Origin: Ideonella dechloratans
GTDB lineage: Bacteria; Pseudomonadota; Gammaproteobacteria; Burkholderiales; Burkholderiaceae_C
Assembly: GCF_021049305.1 (NCBI RefSeq)
Contig: NZ_CP088081.1
Coordinates: 496,001 to 560,000 of the forward strand
Reading direction: 5' to 3'
DNA length: 64,000 nucleotides
Shown piece after piece: positions 50,447-58,400 of the stretch. A program made the translations under genes and the position numbers. Below the pieces are notes generated by a model, which had not been told where the DNA came from, made no database searches, and saw only the letters and a program-made list of their open reading frames with translations. Position 1 is the first letter of the stretch. Every line of letters starts with the position of its first letter.

Positions 50447-50453
50447 TAGGCGC
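50447..50453. repeat. left target-site duplication of IS21 element
   Basis: TAGGCGC directly beside the IS end TGCGTATTCCAC; repeated at 53110-53116. Confidence 0.95.
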
Positions 50454-50637
50454 TGCGTATTCCACGCGATGGCGGACACGATTCCACGCTGATGGCGGAC
50501 AGTGTTCCACCATGATGGCGGACAGTGTTCCACGCTGAAGGCGGACAGCATTCCAAACTGATGGCGGACACCTGCGGGGTGTTCTGAGTGACCCGAACGC
50601 GGCATACGCTGCCCGGTTTTTTTGACCGGAGCCAGCG

Positions 50638-52182
50638 ATGCCCACACCCAGGGTCACCATGAGCAAACTACGACACACACTGCAACTGCTGCACCGCGGG
50701 GCCTTGAGCACCCGTCAAATCGGTGCCGCCCTCGGCATCTCCAAATCCACTGTCAGCGAGATAGCCAGCTACGCGCGCGTGGCCGGCGTGGACTGGGCTA
50801 CGGCCCAGAGCCTGAACGACGACGAACTCCAGGCCCGGCTTTACAAGCCACCCGTGGCGCGCGAGTCCCGGCACCTCGAACCCGACCACGCCCACATCCA
50901 CCGCGAACTGCGCCGACCTGGCGTGACGCTGCAGCTGCTGTGGGAGGAATACCAGCAACAGCACAGCGGTCAGGCGTACAAGTACAGCGCCTTCTGCGAG
51001 AAGTACAAGGCTTGGGCCCGGCGCCTGCAGCGCTCCATGCGCCAGACCCACTCGGGCGGTGACAAGCTCTTCGTGGACTACGCCGGCCAGACCGTGCCCG
51101 TCGTGGACGCCAGCACCGGCGAGATACGCCCGGCCCAGGTCTTCGTGGCAGTGCTGGGCGCATCGAACTACACCTACGCCTGCGCCACTGCCAGCCAGAA
51201 GGCCGCTGACTGGGTGGCCAGCATCATTGCCACGCTGGAGTTCATCGGCGGCGTGCCCCGCCTGCTGGTGCCCGACCAGCCGCGCGCCCTCATGGCCCGC
51301 CCCGACCGCTACGAGCCCACCGCGCACCGCCTGCTCGAAGAACTCTGTGCGCACTACAGCCTGGCCGTGATGCCCGCGCGCCCGGCCAAGCCACGCGACA
51401 AACCCAAGGTGGAGGTCGCCGTGCAGGTGGTCGAGCGCTGGATTCTGGCCCGGCTGCGCCACCAGACCTTCTTCAGCCTGGCCGAGCTCAACCGGGCGAT
51501 TGCCGCCTTGCTGGTGGACTTGAACCAGCGCGCGTTCAAGAAGCTGCCGGGCAACCGCGCCAGTGCCTTCGCCGAGCTTGACCGGCCGGCCCTGCGCCCC
51601 CTGCCGGCGGTGCGCATGCCCATCGCGCGCTTCAAACCCGCCCGCGTCAACATCGATTACCACGTCGAGCTCGATGGCCACTACTACTCGGTGCCCCACG
51701 CCCTGGTGGGCGAGCCGGTGGAGTTGCGCATCACGGCCGGCACGGTCGAAGTCCTGCATGGCGGCAAACGGGTGGCCGCCCACGCCCTCAATCCCCGCCG
51801 GGGTGCACACACCACCACACCTGAGCACATGCCGGCCTCGCACCGGGCGCACCTGCAGTGGACGCCGGCCAAGCTCATCGCCTGGGGCGAGCGCGTGGGT
51901 GCGGCCACCGCCGCCGTGGTGCGCTGGCAGATGGAGCACCGCCAGCATCCCGAGCAGGGTTACCGCTCCTGTCTGGGCCTCATGCGCCTGGGCCGTGAGT
52001 ACGGGGCTGACCGGCTGGAGGCCGCCTGTGCGCGGGCGCAGTCGATTCGCTCACCGTCCTACAAGAGCATCGCCTCCATCCTGGGCTGCGGCCTGGACCA
52101 GCGGCCGCTGGATGCGCCGATGGCCGCACAGGCGAGCCTGCCGCTGCACGAGAACGTGCGCGGGCCGGACTACTACCACTGA
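50638..52182 (+). CDS. istA: IS21-family transposase IstA
   Basis: A 514-aa DDE transposase. An N-terminal HTH (STRQIGAALGISKSTVSEI) precedes the catalytic core with aspartates in KLFVDYAGQT and LLVPDQPRA and the glutamate in KPKVEVAVQVVERW. A C-terminal beta-rich domain follows. It appears intact. ATG at 50638 is used; ATG at 50659 is possible. Confidence 0.95.
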   Translation: MPTPRVTMSKLRHTLQLLHRGALSTRQIGAALGISKSTVSEIASYARVAGVDWATAQSLNDDELQARLYKPPVARESRHLEPDHAHIHRELRRPGVTLQLLWEEYQQQHSGQAYKYSAFCEKYKAWARRLQRSMRQTHSGGDKLFVDYAGQTVPVVDASTGEIRPAQVFVAVLGASNYTYACATASQKAADWVASIIATLEFIGGVPRLLVPDQPRALMARPDRYEPTAHRLLEELCAHYSLAVMPARPAKPRDKPKVEVAVQVVERWILARLRHQTFFSLAELNRAIAALLVDLNQRAFKKLPGNRASAFAELDRPALRPLPAVRMPIARFKPARVNIDYHVELDGHYYSVPHALVGEPVELRITAGTVEVLHGGKRVAAHALNPRRGAHTTTPEHMPASHRAHLQWTPAKLIAWGERVGAATAAVVRWQMEHRQHPEQGYRSCLGLMRLGREYGADRLEAACARAQSIRSPSYKSIASILGCGLDQRPLDAPMAAQASLPLHENVRGPDYYH

Positions 52183-52218
52183 GCTCCAACGCGCAAGCAA
52201 ACCCAACAAGGAAGAACC

Positions 52219-52956
52219 ATGCTCAACGAACAGACCTTGAACCAACTGCGCGCCCTGCGCCTGGACGGCATGGTGGCCGCCCTCAGCGACGCGGCCACCC
52301 ACATCACAGCCAGCGAACTGCCCTTTGAACAACGTCTGGCGCTGCTGGTGCAGCGCGAGGTGGACTGGCGTGACAGCAAACGCCTGGAGCGCCTGCTCAA
52401 GGCGGCCCGCCTGAAGGTCTCCAGTGCCTGCCTGGAGGACATCGACTGGCGCGCCAGCCGGGGCCTGGGCCGGGAGGTCATCACCAGCCTGGCCGGCGGC
52501 GACTGGCTGCGCCATGGCCACAACGTGCTGCTGACCGGCGCCACCGGGTGCGGCAAGACGTGGCTTGCCTGCGCACTGGGGCAGCAGGCCGCGCGTCTGG
52601 GCTTCTCGGTGCTCTACACCCGCGCGCCACGGCTGCTGCAGGAGTTGCACGTGGCCCACGGCGATGGCAGCCTGGGCAAACGGCTGGCGCAACTGGCGCG
52701 GCTGGACCTGCTCATCCTGGACGACTTCGGCATCGCGCCGATTGCCGCGCACGAGCGAAACGACCTGCTGGAGTTGCTCGACGACCGGGTGGGTGCGCGC
52801 TCGACGCTCATCACCAGCCAGTTGCCGGTGACGGCCTGGCACGCCTGGCTGGACGAGCCCACGCTGGCCGACGCCATCCTGGACCGCATCGTGCACGGCT
52901 CGCACAAGATAGCCCTCAAGGGCGAGTCGATGAGAAAGCTGGCAAAGGCCGTCTGA
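52219..52956 (+). CDS. istB: IS21-family helper ATPase IstB
   Basis: A 245-aa AAA+ ATPase required for IS21 transposition. LLTGATGCGKTWLACALG is Walker A and DLLILDDFGIAPI Walker B. It starts 36 nt after istA with AAGGAAG just upstream. Intact, so the element could still be active. Confidence 0.95.
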   Translation: MLNEQTLNQLRALRLDGMVAALSDAATHITASELPFEQRLALLVQREVDWRDSKRLERLLKAARLKVSSACLEDIDWRASRGLGREVITSLAGGDWLRHGHNVLLTGATGCGKTWLACALGQQAARLGFSVLYTRAPRLLQELHVAHGDGSLGKRLAQLARLDLLILDDFGIAPIAAHERNDLLELLDDRVGARSTLITSQLPVTAWHAWLDEPTLADAILDRIVHGSHKIALKGESMRKLAKAV

Positions 52957-53109
52957 GCCGGCCGCGCCGACCGCCATTCCACGCTGATGGCGGACACTTC
53001 GGCTACGATTTGAGCGTCACTCAGGACACCCGCGCAACGTGTCCGCCATCGCCTGGAACGCTGTCCGCGATGGGAATGGAATCACTGTCCGCCATCAGTG
53101 GAATGCGCA

Positions 53110-53116
53110 TAGGCGC
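53110..53116. repeat. right target-site duplication of IS21 element
   Basis: TAGGCGC following the IS end at 53109, identical to 50447-50453. Confidence 0.95.
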
Positions 53117-54206
53117 CATAGTGCGGAACCTTGACGGGCCGCAGGTGCAGGTCGATGTGGTACTCCTTGGCGGCCACGCGCAGCATGTTGCCCCGGAACT
53201 CCCGGGCGTTGTCCATCTGCAGGATGTCCATCACGCCATAGAACGGCCACTCGATGTCGCCGCACCCCAGGCGTGACATCCAGCTCTCCTTGGGCATGAT
53301 GGCGTGGGAGACGCACATGCCGGCCGACATGGCCGAGGGGCTGTCCAGCGACAGGTACAGGCCCAGGCACACGCGGCTGAAGGAGTCGATGGCCAGCGTG
53401 ATCCAGGACCGGGCGATGGGCAGGCGGTGCTCGTCGTCGACGATCATGACGGGCAGCAGTGTGTGGTCCATCTGCACGTGGGCCAGGGGCCACTCTGCGT
53501 TTGGCACGGGGTTCTTGTGAACAGCGTACTTCTCGCGTGCAACCTTGACGCCTTCGCGGCGCTTGAGCTTGACCTGCTCGGAGATCCAGTCCAGATGGCG
53601 ATAGATGGTCGTGGCCGCAGGCAGTGGTTCGATCTTGGCGTTCGAACACAGGCGCCGGATCTCGCGGGCGGCAGCGGCAGGCGTGGGCTTTTGCAGCGTG
53701 AGGAACTTGTCCTTGATGTACTCCTGGAGGATCAGCAGGACTTCGGGGCTCAGGCGGCTCTTGCCGCGGCCGCCTGAGCGCCGGATGGGCAGCAGCACGG
53801 ACAGCGCCTCGGTGGCTCGGTAGTCGGCCACCCAGCGGTAGATGGTGGCCACGCTGACGCCGGCCTCTTCCCCCACCCGCCGGTAGTCCTCGCGAGACCG
53901 GTCGCGTCTCGGACTGAGCAGTGGCTCCAGCAGGGTCAACCGGTTCTCGGCGATCTCCCATTCTTCCTGGGACACGGCTTCCAGGTCGCGCTCGGTGTCG
54001 GTGGCCCTGGTCGGGGTCAGGCGCGCCGGTGCTTCAAGGGTGCCGATCTGGAGCAGGACCTTTTCGTTCGACGAGGGCTCGCGGGCCAGGACCTGGTTGA
54101 GGTCGACCACGCGAAGGACCTGGTACTCGCGGCCCATGTGGGTGACCGTCGCGCCCTTGGCCACATAGAGCACCGGTGCTTGGGTCTTGGGCTGAGACGG
54201 GCTCAT
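53117..54206 (-). pseudogene. tnsB: tnsB, 5' part (separated by IS21 insertion)
   Basis: N-terminal part of the Tn7-like DDE transposase that cuts and joins the 3' ends. HTH-type DNA-binding region GEEAGVSVATIYRWV near residue 105; the RNase-H core starts with the first aspartate in HVQMDHTLLP and the second in ILQMDNAREF. The reading stops at VPHYGAY, where the IS21 element sits 5 residues before the catalytic glutamate. ATG at 54206 overlaps the tnsA stop in an ATGA. Confidence 0.92.
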
Positions 54207-54862
54207 GGGGCCTCTGCGGGGCGCCACAGCGCCACATCCGCGCCAAACGGGCTGTCCCAGTGGGTGTCCAACTGCCCGGTGGCCAGCAGATGCCAGATCA
54301 CGGGCAACAGTTCTGCGCGCTCCTGGTCCGTGGCACAGGCTGCGGCCAGGGTCTGGCTGGAACTGCGGCGGCCCCTGGAAGCGCCGAGCGCCAGAAATAC
54401 CTGCTCGACCAGGTGGGGCAGCGGTGAGTGGTGCAGAAAGCTGCGCAGGAACTTGATGTTCTGCAGGCGGGCTGTGCGGATGTCCTTGTCGGACTTGCGC
54501 ACAAACCGCCAGCCGCGCTCGTTGGCGAATTGCTCTGCAGCGGCGAACTTGGGGGCGTAGAGCGCCTCGTTCGCCCGGTAATCCTCTGCGGTCTTGATCT
54601 CTGTGAGTTCGCTGGGGGCAACGTGCCCCGAAGCGTCCGGGCAGAAGTGGACCAAGACATCGGGCACATAGCCGCGAGGGACACCGGAAACCGGCACCCG
54701 GACCGGCTGGACCTCGTACCGCTCAACCCGGGGATCGAAATCCAGCAGGATCAGGTATTCCCATTCCAGGGGCGACTCGAAGTCGGCATGTCCCTGCGCC
54801 TTGGCCGAGGCATGGCGCCCAGTAACGTGGATGTGGTTCTTGGGGATGCGCCGGACGGGCAT
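54203..54862 (-). CDS. tnsA: Tn7-like endonuclease TnsA
   Basis: Restriction-enzyme-like subunit that cuts the 5' ends, allowing cut-and-paste movement. The catalytic set is visible: glutamate in FESPLEWEYL, aspartate in YVPDVLVHF and the ELTEIKTAED segment with the lysine. N-terminal RRIPKNHIHVTG is typical of the family. ATG at 54862 gives 219 aa; ATG at 54898 is possible. It is the first gene of tnsABC-tniQ, read inward from the right end. Confidence 0.92.
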   Translation of the reverse strand: MPVRRIPKNHIHVTGRHASAKAQGHADFESPLEWEYLILLDFDPRVERYEVQPVRVPVSGVPRGYVPDVLVHFCPDASGHVAPSELTEIKTAEDYRANEALYAPKFAAAEQFANERGWRFVRKSDKDIRTARLQNIKFLRSFLHHSPLPHLVEQVFLALGASRGRRSSSQTLAAACATDQERAELLPVIWHLLATGQLDTHWDSPFGADVALWRPAEAP

Positions 54863-55080
54863 GTGCCTTGGTCTGTGATGGGCTGGTGAGGAATCCATCC
54901 AGTCTCATCTTCTTCGCTCCGAGGGGGCATCCTCAAATTCGAGGGTGACTGATATGCATTGGGTTGTGTCAGGGGCGCTGGTCACTACAACGAACACCTG
55001 GCCCAGCGCGCGCTGGACTTGAGTACACCTGTTCAGGCGCCCAGAAAATGGCAGACCACGCATCAAGATCTATTCGCCAG

Positions 55081-55109
55081 GCGGGTGATCAATCACCCGG
55101 TACCTGACA
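55081..55109. repeat. proposed right end of the Tn7-like element
   Basis: Read inward from 55109: TGTCAGGTACCGGGTGAT, then TGATCACCCG. It matches the left-end motif at 32566 in TGTCAG, CCGGGTGAT and CCCG with the same spacing, in inverted orientation. It contains its own palindrome CGGGTGAT/ATCACCCG. It lies between the start of tnsA and the end of the neighbouring 97-aa gene, for which it might instead be a terminator. Confidence 0.55.
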
Positions 55110-55121
55110 GATACATCCTTC

Positions 55122-55415
55122 TCATGCCCCGCGGTTCCTCGGCTCGGCCCGTGTTAGATCGTGCCCGCAGGCACTGCATCGCGAACCAGCAAACCCAGCG
55201 TATATACCCACCCCGCCAACGCGCCCCTTAAATACAACTCGCGCTCCGCAGTTCGGGCACTTTATAGATGCCAGCCAGATGCTTCCTATAAGCAACCACC
55301 CATAAAATAAATATTCAACCACTTGACTCTGTGATTCAAGTAGCGCCACTATCAAGCCAATGGCAACGATGAGAAAAGAAATGAGAATAACATTAAATCT
55401 TGATCTAACTGACAT
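55122..55415 (-). CDS. small membrane protein with zinc ribbon (97 aa)
   Basis: Two hydrophobic segments (about residues 8-25, NVILISFLIVAIGLIVALL, and 34-50) are followed by two CxxC pairs, CPNCGARV and CSACGHDL, separated by about 25 residues, fitting a zinc ribbon facing the cytoplasm. AT-rich. It lies 55 nt downstream of the RHS gene on the same strand, the usual place of an immunity gene, but no family is recognised. The start is ATG at 55415. Confidence 0.55.
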   Translation of the reverse strand: MSVRSRFNVILISFLIVAIGLIVALLESQSQVVEYLFYGWLLIGSIWLASIKCPNCGARVVFKGRVGGVGIYAGFAGSRCSACGHDLTRAEPRNRGA

Positions 55416-55470
55416 TGATAAACCCCCGGCCTTAATTTTGCAACTTTCTACCAATCACTCTTAGAGTCAA

Positions 55471-58400
55471 TTAATTTCCATTTTCACTCTTGGGCTTCTT
55501 CGGCTCTTCTGGTTTCTTGTTGTTGTCGCCATTAGTTGGCTTAAATATTATTTCAAATATTTTTCCCAACAGACCCCGGAGGCCGGCCGTTCCGGTCGTA
55601 GAGTTTGTTTGAGAAGCGCCCAGCTTGGCCGCAGGCCCGGCGGTGCCCCCTACTACTTTCCCAGTCTTCGGGTCCCTCATTACCGTACCGCTCAAGAAAG
55701 CAGTCGATACATTTGTGTTTTTTGTGTCGCCGCTGATATTGGATGTCGGTCCTGGCACGAGCCCGATCTGCTCTGATAGACCAACACTAATGCCGTACCC
55801 GTACCCGCCTGACGCAAAAACGCCAATATCAGGTTCCGGGAATCCAGTTACGTACACACCCAAGCTGCCTTCGACACCCACCCCAAATACAGCACTGCCG
55901 CCAACTTGCACGATAATGCTGTCCTTGCCGTCTGGGTCAACGAACTTGTAAGGACTATTATTGGCGTAGTTGTAGCGCCCGAATGATTTCCCCGTATTCG
56001 CATCGCTCATCAACGGATCAACACTGAGGAACCTGCCTGCGATGGGGTCATAGTAGCGCTGCTGCATCTGCACCAGGCCGGTGTTGCTGTCGAAGACGTG
56101 GCCGGTGAAGCCGATGTTGTCGGGCTTGGTCGGTACAAAGCCCGAAGCCACATTGCCGTAGGGCTCGTAGCGGGTCTTGCTGATGAGCGCGGCGGAGTCG
56201 TTGGTGCGGGCCACCGGGCTGCCCAGCGCGTCCTCGTGGGTGTAGGTCCCAGCGGAGTTGACCTCCGTCACAAGCCGGTTGCCCAGGTACAGGTACTTGG
56301 TGTCCTTCTTGGTGCCACTGGCCCAGTTGCGCTGGAATCTCAGCACCCCGGTGTGGTCGTAGACGTACTGCTGCGTGGTGCTGTCCGCGTTGTTCCAGGC
56401 CGAGACGCGGCGACCGTTGCCATCGTAGGTGTAGCTGGCGACGCCGGTGGTCTGCTTGAGCCGATTGCCCAGGTCGAACACCAGGGCCTGAGGCGTGCCG
56501 TTGCTGCTGCGGCTGCTGATGTTGCCGTTGGCGTCATAGTCGTAGGCCAGGCTGGCCCCGGTGCCGGCGACGGTGGTGAGCCGGTTGGTGGCGGCATCGT
56601 AGCTGTGGGTGAGCACCCGCGAGCCCACCGTGCTGCTGCGGATGTTGTCCTGCACGTCATAGGTGTAGCTGCCACTGCCCCAGATGCCATTGGCGGTCTT
56701 CAGGCGGTTCAGCCCGTCGTACTGCATGGTGCGCGTGGACGAGCCGTCGATCAGATCGGTGATGCCCAGCACGTTGCCGTTGGCGTCGTAGCTGTACTGG
56801 TCGCTGAGCACGCTGCCGTCGGTGATCTGGCTGGGCAGGCCGCGCACGTTCTGGCTCACGGTGTGGGTGATGCCATTGCCCAGGGTGTAGCTCTTGACTG
56901 CGCCGTTGGGCCAGTAAGTGGCGCCAGAGACGCGGGCATTGGCCGCGGTGGGCTCGCCCAGCGCATTGGGGCTGAAGTTGACCAGCGCCCCATCGGGGTA
57001 GGTCAGGGCCGAGACATTGCCGTTGGCGTCATAGCCCCAGGTCAGAGGAAACGCCGAGGTGCCGATGTTGAGGGTTTCCTTGGTCAGCAGGCGGCGGTTG
57101 TTGTACTCGTAAGTCCAGTTGTTGTAGTTGGTGCCACCTGCCGTGGTCGGGTCGGTGTAGAGGGTGGCGATCAGCCCGTCGTCGGTGTAGGTGCGGGTGA
57201 TGGCGGGGCTGCCGTCACCGAAGGTGGTGCTGGTCAGGCGGTTGCGGGCGTCGTAGCCGTAGCTGATCTTCCGGGCCGCGGCCACGCTGGCGGTGTCGCA
57301 GCTGCCGGTGCTGGTGAGCGAGACCCCTCCGCTGCGCCAGGCCAGGTTGCCTGCGGCGTCCCAGTCCTGCACCGTCGCGCCCAGCTCCGGCTCCACCGTC
57401 TTGCACAGCTGGTGGTAGCTGTCGTAGACGTAGCTGCGGGTGACGCTGGTGGTGGCACCACCGCTGGTGCCGCTCTTGACCATCGACGTGGTGGCGCCGA
57501 AGGCATCGCGGTAAATCTTCAGGTTCAGGCCCTCAGGGCCGCTCAGGCCGGCCAGCACCGCCTTGTCCGGGTTGTCGTAGGCCTGAAAGCTCGAGGTTGA
57601 GACGTTGCCGTTGAAGTCCTTGGTCTGGGTGGTGAAGCCGCTCTGGTAGACATTGGTGGCCGTGCGCTGCGCCGGCGACAGCTCGGTGTCGATGGTGCGG
57701 CTGGTCTCGCGGCCCAGCGGGTCATAGACCGTGGTCGTGCCCTTGGGCGTGTCGGTGATCGAAGGCACCGTGGCCTGCGGGTAGCCCTGGAAGGTCACCC
57801 GACCGTCCGAGTCGTATTGGGTCAGCGCAGCCCGCAGGGTGCTGGCCACCGCCGTGTCCTGGCTGAGCGTGACGCGCTTGCGCCAGAGCGCGTCGAAGTA
57901 GTTCTTGGTCACCCCGTTGCCGGTGGTGACCGTCTGGCGCCAGTGGCCTGCAGGCAGGCCGTACTCGGCCGTGGTGACCGGCTCGAACACCAGGGTGGTG
58001 TTGTTGTAGGTGACCGCATCGCCCGTGGGGTAGGTGATGCTCTTGAGCCGACCGGCCGCGTCGTAGTCGTAGCTGGTGGTGGTCAGCGCCTCGTTGGTCA
58101 GGCTGGTGATCAGGCCCAGGTCGTTGACCACCGCCTGCTGGTACTTGTTGTCGGCGTAGGTGATCTTCTGCGGCAGGCCGCGCTTGTAGTTGCTGAAGGT
58201 GGTGACGTTGTCGCGTCCGTCCTTCACCGTCTTGAGCGTGCCGTCCGTGTTGTAGGTGTACGTGGCCTTCAACTTGCCAAAGGCGTATTCCTGATAGGGC
58301 AGGCCCAGCGTGGTGTACGTGGTCTCCTTGGGCTTGAGACCGGTCGTGGACTCGGTGAGGCTGCTCACCAGGTTGATCACCCAGGGGCCCTTGAGATCCT

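Larger units (their letters stand above)
50454..53109 (+). mobile_element. IS21-family insertion sequence in tnsB
   Basis: 2656-bp complete element with ends TGCGTATTCCAC and, inverted, TGCGCATTCCAC (TG...CA termini) and a perfect 7-bp duplication. The left end carries about five tandem copies of a 23-24-bp unit (TTCCACGCTGATGGCGGACA-like, 50460-50575) and the right end about four more in both orientations (52975-53105), the multiple transposase sites typical of IS21. It encodes IstA and IstB on the + strand, opposite to tns. Confidence 0.96.
32566..55109. mobile_element. proposed Tn7-like transposon carrying a complete type I-E CRISPR-Cas system
   Basis: Block of 22.5 kb (19.9 kb without the later IS21 insertion) bounded by related inverted motifs with TGT...ACA termini. 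It contains tnsA, tnsB, tnsC and tniQ in one operon at the right end, reading inward, and cas3, cse1, cse2, cas7e, cas5e, cas6e, cas1, cas2 and the array to the left, all on the minus strand. The bases outside the ends, CTAGC on the left and GATAC on the right, do not form a 5-bp duplication, so boundaries are inferred from motif similarity and gene content. The element is probably immobile now because tnsB is interrupted. Confidence 0.6.

Noticed and set aside
32566-55109. Claim that this is a functional CRISPR-guided transposon
   Set aside because: cas3, cas1 and cas2 are intact, tniQ is not in the cascade operon and tnsB is interrupted; guidance cannot be shown from sequence.
32561-55114. 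5-bp target-site duplication of the Tn7-like element
   Set aside because: Left flank CTAGC and right flank GATAC do not match, and shifting the boundary by one base does not help.
55122-55454. Longer start at 55454 (TTG) for the zinc-ribbon membrane protein
   Set aside because: ATG at 55415 starts directly before the first membrane segment and is simpler; the TTG lacks a better ribosome site.
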